Notes: a model not told the origin generated them from the letters alone. Positions 25,997 to 34,416 are shown, counted from the first letter of the stretch. The stretch is 38,245 nt of DNA from Candidatus Wildermuthbacteria bacterium RIFCSPHIGHO2_01_FULL_48_27b (GCA_001824915.1 MHTS01000009.1:1-38245), one strand, 5' to 3'. Numbers and translations are program-made.

Positions 25997-26001
25997 CTTT
26001 T

Positions 26002-26032
26002 ATTATACCATATTCCCTTGACTGCCTGTCAA
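26002..26032 (-). promoter_or_regulatory. extended -10 promoter for the 170-nt RNA
   Basis: TGGTATAAT (TATAAT at 26007-26002) with TTGACA upstream (26032-26027, 19-bp spacer). Confidence 0.6.
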
Positions 26033-26047
26033 TATGGACAAGCCTCC

Positions 26048-26599
26048 TTATTTCATTCGTTCCTTGTCGAATATGGTTTGGCGCTGATCGAGAGGCACCT
26101 TCATCATGTCGAGCCAGAACTTCCGCAGCAATACGGTGGCGATTCCAAGGCCCGTACCAAGCAGTAACAATGCCATATACATCGTTACAGAAGCAACTGT
26201 TATGTCGGTGCCGCCCGCGAATCCTCCATACAAATAGGCAAACCAACCGGCAAAGCTAAAAAAGTAAGCCGGGGCAAGCTCAAACCAATTCGTAAGCTCA
26301 AGCATCACAATAGAAGTACCCGCAATGAAGATAAGCACGGGCAAAGCAAGCGTACCTCCCAAGAACCCGGTAAACGTAGGAGCCAAATATACTACCAGCA
26401 CTCCTGCGACCGTGCCGCCTACCAACCCAATAAGCTCTTTTGGCACGCGGCTCAACTTCCCCGCTCCAGCTCCAAACACTAACGCCCAACTCAAGAACGG
26501 CACCCACAACACCAAGGCGTTGGCGGATCCTATGGCAACCCACAGCGCGGCAAGCACTCCTACTGAAGCTGCGACTGGCAAGAATTTCCCGAATGTCAT
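26048..26599 (-). CDS. DUF1097-like membrane protein
   Basis: 183 aa; multiple TM helices; WVAIGSANALVLWVPFLSWALVFGAG..., WFELAPAYFFSFAGWFAYLYGG. Confidence 0.65.
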   Translation of the reverse strand: MTFGKFLPVAASVGVLAALWVAIGSANALVLWVPFLSWALVFGAGAGKLSRVPKELIGLVGGTVAGVLVVYLAPTFTGFLGGTLALPVLIFIAGTSIVMLELTNWFELAPAYFFSFAGWFAYLYGGFAGGTDITVASVTMYMALLLLGTGLGIATVLLRKFWLDMMKVPLDQRQTIFDKERMK

Positions 26600-26682
26600 G
26601 CTGTTTTTTTATAGTTATGATATTATAGACAAATACGAAAACGACCTTTATCGAAATTCTTTGCTTTTATTATACTTGAACC

Positions 26683-28461
26683 ATGCCTCCGCAGAAAATA
26701 ACTTATCCACATCCGCCAACTCGCCTCGCTTCCCGTCTCGACTCGGTCGAGCCGAGGCGGACGGCGGGCGGACCCGGGCGCACCCGTACGCTTGCCGACA
26801 AACCCAGAGGAATAAAACGCCCTATTTCCGAAAAAGAAAACCGCCGACAACAAGAGCTTTTGTTCGCGCTCGAAAAAGTTTCCCATGTGCTGACGGTTCA
26901 GGTGCAGTTGCAGAAAATTTTGGAGGATATGGCAGCCATTGTGGCAAAAGCACTGGGGGCGAAGTGGATAAACTTTTGGGAACTCACTCCCGACAAAAAA
27001 TCGGTGCACATCAGCGCTAGTTCCGGCATGAAACAATCCTATATTGACCAGTCAAAAGAGCACCCTATTCGAGTTGGTACTGCTTGGATTGGCAGGGCGG
27101 TAAAAACCGGCAAAATATGGGGGACAAATGACATCCTCACCGACTTCCACCTCATGAAAGACCTCGGACAAAGCTGGAAAGACGCGGTAAAAAAGCAAGG
27201 CTACCGCGCGCTTTTGTGCGTTCCCACCATAAGCAGACGTGGAATCGTGGGGGGGATGTGCGTGTACTATCCGGATCCGCACGAATTTACCGATTTTGAA
27301 ATGCGTTTGATGACAATTGCCGCAAACCAAGCGGCAACCGCCATTACGAACTCACAGATCTTTGATGATCTCATTGCCGAGAGGAACAAAACCATCGCTA
27401 TGCTAAACAGCCTTGCCGATGGATTAGTAGTGTACGATCTCCGTGGAGTCATAACTGCCTTCAACCCAAGAGCAGAGGAACTGCTTTGGCTCAATCGAAA
27501 TACGGTTCTGAAGAAAAATATACATACCATTCCCACGCGGGGGAAACAGGAACTTCAAAATCTCAAAGAACTTTCCCTTCTTGAGATGCACGAGTTTGAA
27601 AGCCGCGAGTTTTCTATTGCCGCCCCTCAACGCATTAGTTTGTTAATCACCCACCTGCCCGTGCGCGACGCGCAAGATCGGAAGATCGGCACGATGAGAG
27701 TACTCCATGACGTTACCAAAGAAAAAGAGGCCGAAGAACTCAAATCCAGCTTTATCTCCATTGCGTCACATCAGCTCCGCACTCCGCTTTCCGGCATCAA
27801 GTGGGCTTTAAATCTGCTTCAAGAAGAAACCAGACAATCTCTTTCCCCGCAGCACCAAAACCTCATCGCAAAAACCTACCAAACAAATGAGCATTTGATT
27901 TCCCTCGTAAACGACCTCCTCGATACTTCACGCATTGAGGAAGGGCGATTTGGATACGAATTCCAAAAGACCGATCTTCTTTCCCTGGCGCAGAGAACTC
28001 TAGAAGATCTTGCTCCCCTCATCGCAGAGAAACCAAAAGTTAAGATCGCATTTGAAGCGCCGGCCACTCCCCTTCCGCTTATTTCTGCCGATCCTAAGAA
28101 GCTAACAATGGCGCTCTACAATGTGTTTGAAAACGCGATTAAGTACACTCCAAAAGGGCACATTAAAATTGTGTTCAAGCTCACTCTCGCTTCCATAAAC
28201 ATTATCGTAAGCGATGAGGGAATCGGAATCCCCAAAGAACAACAGAAGTTTCTCTTCACCAAATTTTTCCGCGGCCGCAACGCCATCTTGCTGCAAACGG
28301 AAGGATCGGGACTTGGACTCTGGATTGCAAACGAAATCATTAAAAGGCACAAGGGGAAAATTGTGCTTGTCGAAAGCGCGGAAAATGAGGGAACAACATT
28401 TCTCCTGCGCTTTCCGATAGACGCCAAACGCATGCCTAAGGGCAAGGTTAAAGGCCTATAA
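26683..28461 (+). CDS. cytosolic sensor histidine kinase (GAF-PAS-HisKA-HATPase)
   Basis: 592 aa; SIASHQLRTPLSGIKWALNLL H-box, VFENAIKYTPKGHIKI N-box, SDEGIGIPKE G1, GSGLGLWIANEIIKRHKGKI G2. Confidence 0.93.
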   Translation: MPPQKITYPHPPTRLASRLDSVEPRRTAGGPGRTRTLADKPRGIKRPISEKENRRQQELLFALEKVSHVLTVQVQLQKILEDMAAIVAKALGAKWINFWELTPDKKSVHISASSGMKQSYIDQSKEHPIRVGTAWIGRAVKTGKIWGTNDILTDFHLMKDLGQSWKDAVKKQGYRALLCVPTISRRGIVGGMCVYYPDPHEFTDFEMRLMTIAANQAATAITNSQIFDDLIAERNKTIAMLNSLADGLVVYDLRGVITAFNPRAEELLWLNRNTVLKKNIHTIPTRGKQELQNLKELSLLEMHEFESREFSIAAPQRISLLITHLPVRDAQDRKIGTMRVLHDVTKEKEAEELKSSFISIASHQLRTPLSGIKWALNLLQEETRQSLSPQHQNLIAKTYQTNEHLISLVNDLLDTSRIEEGRFGYEFQKTDLLSLAQRTLEDLAPLIAEKPKVKIAFEAPATPLPLISADPKKLTMALYNVFENAIKYTPKGHIKIVFKLTLASINIIVSDEGIGIPKEQQKFLFTKFFRGRNAILLQTEGSGLGLWIANEIIKRHKGKIVLVESAENEGTTFLLRFPIDAKRMPKGKVKGL

Positions 28462-28539
28462 AATAGTTGCGCAAACTCTCATATCGTGGCATAGTAAAAC
28501 TAGACCTTAAAAGCATCCCATATCCTAAGGAGAGCCGTC

Positions 28540-29700
28540 ATGAGAATGAAGTGGCTGTGGGTTTCCAGCGTCTTTTTCTGGGTCGCCCTGTACGCGACCT
28601 TCGCCACGATCTCTGTACAGGCAGAGCGCGCCGCGCAGTTCGCCCTGTTCGGCGTTGGCATAATGTTGGGATTCTTTGGAGCAGGACTTCTATTCGTAAG
28701 AATTCCAATCGGCCTGCTCGCAACCCGCATGGACAGAAAACTTCTGTTCTTTGTCGGGCTGTGCGTCGTTCTCGTCGGCAACATCGTTGTGCCGGTTGCC
28801 TCCCCTAATCCTATCGCGCTCTTCCCCTCTCGCTTCTTGCTGGGAGTGGGAGCTGGATTCTGGATAGTATCGAGCGTGATGTTTGTTGAGCACCACGACG
28901 ACAAACCAAAAGCTACGTCACGCATCACACTAACCTACGCTCTTGGAATTACAATCGGCGGACTCGGCGGAGGCGTACTCGCCAATATCGGAGACTGGAA
29001 CACGCCCTTTTGGGCAGGTGCTATCGCAGCTGGATTTGCGATAGCCACCCTTCTCCCAGTACGCGATATGGTCGAGCCGGCCGCGCCGCTTTCTCTGCGA
29101 GAGTTCCTCCAGCTTTCCCGACAGCCACAACTACTAATGGTGTCGACGCTTGGGGCGCTCATGTTCTTCGTGCTCACAGCGACAGTTTTGGGTTTCACCC
29201 AGAACTTCGCCGCGCGGCTCGGCGCCAATCCTCTGTGGCTTGGCATCGTCTACTTCGCAATGCTCGCGCCCTACTCGCTTACCATAAGCATAGCGCATAG
29301 AGTACGCAGCAGAATCGGCACTGATTTCACTCTTGCGCTTGGGTTTGTCGCCGGAGGGATAGCAACAATGCTTATTCCTTTTGCAGGAAGCGTTGTCGTG
29401 CTTTCCCTTCTTCAGACCGTAGTTGGCGCAGGTCTGGGGCTTGTGTACTCCAGCTTGATGTGGCTGGCCATCAAAGACACTCCCCATAAAAACGAGAGCA
29501 TGGGAGTGTTTCAAACGATCTACGCTCTGGGATTCTTGATGGGCCCGATTCTCACCGGCCGAGTAGTAGGTACGACCTCGCTTGAGGCGGGATTTTTCTT
29601 AAACGGCGGCCTTGCGCTCGCTGCCTTTGCGGCAATCGCGGCGTTCACCCTACTTCGAGGGTTCAGCATGCGATTCCGAAGATTCCCTCGCCTTGAGTAA
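28540..29700 (+). CDS. MFS transporter
   Basis: 386 aa; 12-TM pattern, FPSRFLLGVGAGFWIVSSVMFVEH, GLVYSSLMWLAIKDTPHKNESMGVFQTIYALGFLMGPIL; AAGGAG upstream of ATG. Confidence 0.88.
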   Translation: MRMKWLWVSSVFFWVALYATFATISVQAERAAQFALFGVGIMLGFFGAGLLFVRIPIGLLATRMDRKLLFFVGLCVVLVGNIVVPVASPNPIALFPSRFLLGVGAGFWIVSSVMFVEHHDDKPKATSRITLTYALGITIGGLGGGVLANIGDWNTPFWAGAIAAGFAIATLLPVRDMVEPAAPLSLREFLQLSRQPQLLMVSTLGALMFFVLTATVLGFTQNFAARLGANPLWLGIVYFAMLAPYSLTISIAHRVRSRIGTDFTLALGFVAGGIATMLIPFAGSVVVLSLLQTVVGAGLGLVYSSLMWLAIKDTPHKNESMGVFQTIYALGFLMGPILTGRVVGTTSLEAGFFLNGGLALAAFAAIAAFTLLRGFSMRFRRFPRLE

Positions 29701-29733
29701 AAGCCCCCAGCACACTGCCAGGGGCTTCTTTTT
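29701..29733. terminator. terminator shared by convergent MFS and ndk genes
   Basis: AAGCCCC...GGGGCTT followed by CTTTTTATT. Confidence 0.8.
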
Positions 29734-30337
29734 ATTCCAGAATTCCGTCTAAATTAACGTCGTAGAGAATTTTTTCCTGAATTATCTTATATTGCATGAG
29801 TTCGTCTTTGGAAAACCAATGGGGAATTTCTTTCTCCGCCTCTTCATGCGTGCCTGACGCATGGATAAGATTTCGCACCGCACGGCTATCTCCATCTGCC
29901 ATTTGATAAGAATCGAGCATATAGTCGCCCCGGATGGTCCCCACGTCTGAGGAACGGGGTTCTGTGCCTCCGGTGAGCTTTCGCACCACCTCCACGGCAT
30001 GCGCGCCCTGCCACACCATAGCCACCACCGGGCCTGCTGTAATATATTTTTTAAGCCCTTCGAGCACACGCTGTCCTACCTCTTCAGGATTCTCGGAAGG
30101 GGGCGTTAACCCTCTCTTTTTATAGCTTTCAATTGCTTTTTCCCCTACTTTCCGCTTCCAGCTAGGATCCAGCAAATAATGTTTCTCCACCATTTCTTCT
30201 GAAGGGACAAACATCTTCAAACCCACGAGCTTCAATCCCACGCGTTCGTAGCGATTGATAATCTCGCCCACGAGCGAGCGTTGAATGCCGTCGGGCTTAA
30301 TAATCGCGAGGGTTTGTTCTTCTTTTGGATGTGTCAT
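29732..30337 (-). CDS. ndk: nucleoside diphosphate kinase, long form
   Basis: EQTLAIIKPDGIQRSLVGEIINRYERVGLKLVGLKM, MVWQGAHAVEVVRKLTGGTEP, GTIRGDY, RNLIHASGT; start placed at MTHPKEEQ. Confidence 0.92.
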   Translation of the reverse strand: MTHPKEEQTLAIIKPDGIQRSLVGEIINRYERVGLKLVGLKMFVPSEEMVEKHYLLDPSWKRKVGEKAIESYKKRGLTPPSENPEEVGQRVLEGLKKYITAGPVVAMVWQGAHAVEVVRKLTGGTEPRSSDVGTIRGDYMLDSYQMADGDSRAVRNLIHASGTHEEAEKEIPHWFSKDELMQYKIIQEKILYDVNLDGILE

Positions 30338-30362
30338 AACAAAGGCTGACTTATTATTTACT

Positions 30363-31220
30363 TTACCAAATGCGCATTGCTGTTCCGTCACTTGTTATGA
30401 GTATATCCCCATTTAAGTCTGAACGCAAGACGGGGATGCCAAACGCGGCGAAACGTTCCAGCACCTCTTGAGCAGGATGCCCATAGCGGTTTTTCGCCCC
30501 TACCTGTATAACGGCAATCCGGGGCGATAAGGCGGCAAGAAAAGATTCAGAGCTCGAGGTCTTGCTGCCGTGGTGAGGCACTTTCAGAACATCTGCGCGC
30601 AGATTATCTTTTTCCTCCAGCAATTTCTGCTCAATTGTTTTCTCAATATCGCCAGTAAAGAGGAAAGAACGACCACCAAACACGAGCCGAGAAATAATAG
30701 AAGTATTGTTTACCGCTCTGGCGCTAGCTATAGCAGAAGCGTCAGGATACAAAATCTCCAGAAAAGCGTTTGCGGAATTTTGCGACCAGACGAGTTTTTG
30801 CGGAGCGCGAGCCAGAATGACTCGAGCATCTTCTGCCAGAAGCGCTCTCTCCCAAGCCGCGAAAATATTGGTGTCCTTCTCTACGCCAGTCCACAAAACA
30901 TTCTTCACGGCATAGCGCTTAAGCACATCCACCAAGCCGCTTATATGGTCTGCTTCCGGATGGGTTAAAACCATCAAGTCAATTGTTTGGTCCCAAAAAG
31001 GCATTGCTTTACCAAGCTTTTCACTGACTACTGAACTAGGCCCGCCGTCAATCAAAATTTGATGGGCTTGGGGCGTTTCGACAAAAATTGCATCGCCTTG
31101 CCCGACGTCAAAGAATGTTACGCGCAAACCACTCCCAGCCGCCACATACCCCCAAGCTACCCAATTGGCAAATAATAAAGCGCACAACAGCCCTATTGCA
31201 TATCCTCGCCATTTCTCCAT
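30363..31220 (-). CDS. stand-alone ComEC/Rec2-type metallo-beta-lactamase-fold protein
   Basis: 285 aa; LRVTFFDVGQGDAIFVETP, ILIDGGP, LTHPEADHISGLVDVLKRY, LKVPHHGSKTSSSE. Confidence 0.9.
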   Translation of the reverse strand: MEKWRGYAIGLLCALLFANWVAWGYVAAGSGLRVTFFDVGQGDAIFVETPQAHQILIDGGPSSVVSEKLGKAMPFWDQTIDLMVLTHPEADHISGLVDVLKRYAVKNVLWTGVEKDTNIFAAWERALLAEDARVILARAPQKLVWSQNSANAFLEILYPDASAIASARAVNNTSIISRLVFGGRSFLFTGDIEKTIEQKLLEEKDNLRADVLKVPHHGSKTSSSESFLAALSPRIAVIQVGAKNRYGHPAQEVLERFAAFGIPVLRSDLNGDILITSDGTAMRIW

Positions 31221-31235
31221 TGGATTATTCTAACA

Positions 31236-31261
31236 CAAAGCCACGCCAGATATGGCGTGGC
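31236..31261 (-). terminator. terminator downstream of small zinc-ribbon gene
   Basis: GCCACGCCA TATC TGGCGTGGC then TTTGTGTT on the minus strand. Confidence 0.6.
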
Positions 31262-31293
31262 AGAGACATTGTGGCCAAAATCCCTAATATACT

Positions 31294-31461
31294 TTATGCC
31301 GCGGACATCGGAAGGATCTTGAACATCCCCGTTCCACAAACAGGGCAAGTTCCTTTCATAGCGGGGCGCGTGCCGCCGCCTTTCTTCTTGATCTCGGTCT
31401 TTTCCTCGTTCGTCATCTCGCGCTTTGCCTTACACTTTACGCAGTAGCCTTCGGTTGGCAT
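31294..31461 (-). CDS. 55-aa zinc-ribbon protein (DUF5679-like), below the ORF-track cutoff
   Basis: translated by eye: MPTEGYCVKCKAKREMTNEEKTEIKKKGGGTRPAMKGTCPVCGTGMFKILPMSAA*. Confidence 0.8.
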   Translation of the reverse strand: MPTEGYCVKCKAKREMTNEEKTEIKKKGGGTRPAMKGTCPVCGTGMFKILPMSAA

Positions 31462-31571
31462 AGAAAAAATAAATAATTAAAGCTGATAGAATGACCTTGA
31501 ACTATTACTTTAGCTTAAATTAAAGCAGAGGATACGTCAAGCTTCTTTTCCCCACTCCCTCTCGAATATAC

Positions 31572-31602
31572 ACATGAACTCCCCGCTTAGAGGAGTTCAT
31601 GT
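31572..31602. repeat. 11-bp perfect inverted repeat downstream of second zinc-ribbon gene
   Basis: ACATGAACTCC (31572-31582) / GGAGTTCATGT (31592-31602). Confidence 0.8.
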
Positions 31603-31608
31603 ATAGTC

Positions 31609-31785
31609 TTATCTTCGGAAGTCTCTTCGTGGCCTGCTGTCTCGGTGCTTGCTGTAGCAGTCGCTACAATACACCGGACGGTCGCCGCTTGGCTTAAACG
31701 GCACCTGGGTATCTTTGCCGCAATCGGCGCATACCGCAGGAAACATTTCACGTTCGAATCGTCCGTACTGATTCTCGTTTTCCAC
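31609..31785 (-). CDS. small CxxC...CxxC zinc-ribbon protein
   Basis: translated by eye from GTG: VENENQYGRFEREMFPAVCADCGKDTQVPFKPSGDRPVYCSDCYSKHRDSRPRRDFRR*; ATG alternative at 31746. Confidence 0.75.
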   Translation of the reverse strand: MENENQYGRFEREMFPAVCADCGKDTQVPFKPSGDRPVYCSDCYSKHRDSRPRRDFRR

Positions 31786-31892
31786 TAGTATTGAGAAGTT
31801 AAAATCAACTTCGGTTCTCAGTGTGCCACTTTTTTATGAAGGCACAATACTACATATACTTCGACGAGAGTACACGGGTATCGTATCACCCC

Positions 31893-31922
31893 TTGACCTG
31901 TTTTGTCAACCCCGCTTATAAA
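31893..31922 (+). promoter_or_regulatory. sigma70-like promoter for a structured RNA
   Basis: TTGACC (31893-31898), 18-bp spacer, TATAAA (31917-31922). Confidence 0.5.
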
Positions 31923-31927
31923 AGCCA

Positions 31928-32060
31928 AACCCCCCTTTGTGGAGGAGGTAAGGAGGCTTTCTTCTGTGGCCCGAGGGCTCTCCGCCTGCTTTGAGCCCTC
32001 GGGCCCGGTGCTAAGGAGAATCTCTCGCTGCCATAGTAAGTTTACGGCTTTATTTTTTTA
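31928..32060 (+). ncRNA. candidate structured RNA with 6S-like layout
   Basis: perfect 13-bp hairpin GGCCCGAGGGCTC/GAGCCCTCGGGCC (31968-31980/31993-32005) flanked by two ~25-nt purine/pyrimidine-rich strands; 3' GCCATAG...TTTACGGC TTTATTTTTTT. Confidence 0.5.
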
Positions 32061-32236
32061 TTCGACCTTTTTTGCCCCCTTCTTTTTTCTCAGTAAAATA
32101 GTTAATGTTGTTTGTTTTTTAAACCTTTCTTCCACTTTCATTATATTTTTTATTCCATATGCTGTCAATATCTAAAACAACGAATCATTGCTCGCGTTTA
32201 ACTTGTGCGGTTTTCCACAAGTTATTAACAACACGT

Positions 32237-33055
32237 CTACTGCAAAAATACAGAGATAATGGTGAGAACGCCAAACAGAAAAACAAAATAAGCAAAATTA
32301 ACGTTGCGGGCAATACGGAACAACAGATGAATACTAAGGATACCGAAAAGAAACGCGAAAATAGCGCCAAAAATCAAGGAGGTATTCAGCTCAATCCCCC
32401 CTTTCGCGTACAAAAAAATATTGGCGCCAAGCACTGCCGGCAAGCTCATTAAAAAGCTTATGCGCAGAGCGGTGGTGTCTGAATAGTTTCGCAAAAGCAA
32501 AGCAGAAATAGTTAAACCGGAACGCGAAAGCCCGGGCAAAACCGTAAGCCCTTGGATAACACCAAGTAGAGCGCTGTCGCGATCCTGCAAATCCGGGGCC
32601 TCTTTCTGCGCGGCGCGCTTTTTCCGTTTTGCCTGAAATTGCAAAAGCGCGGTTCCCAAAAGCAATATCCCAACGCTTCCGGTAACAACTTTTGTAGAAG
32701 CCATTATGTCCCGTTCTACGGAAGGCAAAATTACTGCAAACACAAGGTAGCCGACTGCCGCGCCCAAAAGCGTCGAGAGCAAGAGAAACCGAGCCATCCG
32801 TTCAGTCTCGCCTTCCTGGAATATGCGGCGAGGACGAAACAGTATTTTTATAAGAGCAATTACGTCATCGCGCAAATACCACGCTGCTGCCAAAAACGTA
32901 CCGAGATGCAAAAACAGGGCAAATCCAATGAGTTCCGTTACGGTTTCTTCTCCTCCGAAGAAATTTGCTTTCACGAGTATAACAGCCGCTTCCGAGCTTA
33001 TCGGCAGCCACTCTGTGATTCCCTGAATTATTCCTAATATAATTCCTTCAAGCAT
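32237..33055 (-). CDS. uppP: undecaprenyl-diphosphatase (UppP/BacA)
   Basis: 272 aa; GIIQGITEWLPISSEAAVIL, LTVLPGLSRSGLTISALLLR. Confidence 0.94.
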   Translation of the reverse strand: MLEGIILGIIQGITEWLPISSEAAVILVKANFFGGEETVTELIGFALFLHLGTFLAAAWYLRDDVIALIKILFRPRRIFQEGETERMARFLLLSTLLGAAVGYLVFAVILPSVERDIMASTKVVTGSVGILLLGTALLQFQAKRKKRAAQKEAPDLQDRDSALLGVIQGLTVLPGLSRSGLTISALLLRNYSDTTALRISFLMSLPAVLGANIFLYAKGGIELNTSLIFGAIFAFLFGILSIHLLFRIARNVNFAYFVFLFGVLTIISVFLQ

Positions 33056-33071
33056 AACACATCATGCATAC

Positions 33072-33554
33072 TTATCCCCAAAACCTATATTTTCGAGAGA
33101 CAAAAGGTTCTAATCCCCATGCGCGGCCAGCACGAAAAACCGCAAGTGCCACGAACGCCAACGCATAGACGATATGCTCGTCAACAAGAACCGAATTCAT
33201 ACCAATATAGGGTACCGTAATCTGCGGGAAGAATTCAAACGCTTTCATCTCAACAGCCGGGAAATAATAAAGCAGCATTAATATCGCTCCACCTATTGAA
33301 CTCACGCGCACAAACACGCCAAGCAAGAGCGAAACGCCAAGCAACGTAAGGCCCCATTCGTTTACGAGGTTTGTGATAGGCAGAATCCCGGGTGATGCCA
33401 ACCAGCTGTAAAATGCCGGAAATGTTTTTGCGTTGTTGAGGTATCCCGCCGCCGACCAGTCAGAATCCAGCACCTTCGTAATCCCCGTGTAGAAGAACAG
33501 CAACCCCAACCCCACCCGCAGCAAGAATAAAGAGCTTTTTTCGTACAGAGTCAT
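33072..33554 (-). CDS. DoxX-family membrane protein
   Basis: 160 aa; LLRVGLGLLFFYTGITKVLD, LVNEWGLTLLGVSLLLGVFVRVSSIGGAILMLLYYFP. Confidence 0.85.
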   Translation of the reverse strand: MTLYEKSSLFLLRVGLGLLFFYTGITKVLDSDWSAAGYLNNAKTFPAFYSWLASPGILPITNLVNEWGLTLLGVSLLLGVFVRVSSIGGAILMLLYYFPAVEMKAFEFFPQITVPYIGMNSVLVDEHIVYALAFVALAVFRAGRAWGLEPFVSRKYRFWG

Positions 33555-33597
33555 TTATATAGTATACACCAAACACGCCGACAATCCCACCGTTTGT

Positions 33598-34416
33598 CTA
33601 TACCAAAGTGTAGGTTTCCTGGAGGAGGCGATTGGCGAGCGAGGGGTGGAAACCGAATTTTTTCTGCAGATCGGACAGAGAATACTGAAGGAGATCGCGC
33701 ACAAACATAAGATTTTGTTTTGCAAACTGCTCTTTTACAAAGCGATTAGCCGATGACAATACTGTTACTGGATACAGGGACTTCCCTTCTATAAGTTGCT
33801 CTAAGCTTCCCGATTTTGGATATTGCCAGCCAAGAAGCTGGATATTCATGCAAGTAGCATAGGTAATCGCACTTTTGGTAAACTTGGTGTTCGTAACCAC
33901 CCATGCTACGTGTTTTTTCTCCTCAAATTTTTTATGTGCCGCCGTAATGTCCAAGAATCTGGCATATGAGTACATTGCCACCTGCACATCGGTTTTGAAT
34001 CCCCTTCTATTGTGATATTTGAGTTCTATAATATGGTGCACATTCTCTTTTTCTGCCAGAATGTCAATTTCGTGGGAAAGACAATGCCCCTTCATAATTG
34101 TCCCCACTTGAGTTTTGTATCCATACTCTCGTAGAATGGCTGCCACATATTCTTCAAAGAAAAATCCGGCAGGCCCAAGCTCCATAATGGCGCTTCGCAG
34201 GCGGTATCGCGCGGCGAGCAGTAAATCTTCTTTCGCGAGGTAGCGCACGGTCTTCTTTTCTATTTGTTCGGTGCTGGCGTTAGGACGAAGCTCTTGTTCA
34301 ACCAAAACACACACTTTCCGCACCACTCTATCGGGCGCGCCTGCGAGCCGAAGCGAACGACAGAACTTATCGCGATCAAATGTTTCCGTTTCTCCGGAAC
34401 CCTTCAAAATATCCAT
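33598..34416 (-). CDS. ATP-cone domain fused to Mrr-like restriction endonuclease domain
   Basis: N-term KGSGETETFDRDKFCRSLRLAGAPDRVV ATP-cone pattern; GHCLSHEIDILAEKENVHHIIELKYHN (D...ExK) nuclease core; start placed at MDILKG. Confidence 0.8.
   Translation of the reverse strand: MDILKGSGETETFDRDKFCRSLRLAGAPDRVVRKVCVLVEQELRPNASTEQIEKKTVRYLAKEDLLLAARYRLRSAIMELGPAGFFFEEYVAAILREYGYKTQVGTIMKGHCLSHEIDILAEKENVHHIIELKYHNRRGFKTDVQVAMYSYARFLDITAAHKKFEEKKHVAWVVTNTKFTKSAITYATCMNIQLLGWQYPKSGSLEQLIEGKSLYPVTVLSSANRFVKEQFAKQNLMFVRDLLQYSLSDLQKKFGFHPSLANRLLQETYTLV

Noticed and set aside
26699-26714. Perfect DnaA box TTATCCACA inside the histidine kinase N-terminus
   Set aside because: Single isolated box in a coding region; expected by chance in a genome of this size.
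31903-32175. 90-aa plus-strand ORF
   Set aside because: Spans promoter, GC hairpin and oligo-T tail of a likely RNA gene; composition is F/S/L-rich and not protein-like.
32195-32235. ACTTGTG...CACAAGT hairpin with TTTTCCACA after uppP
   Set aside because: Probably the transcript end region of uppP; no cluster of boxes and no dnaA nearby to support an origin.
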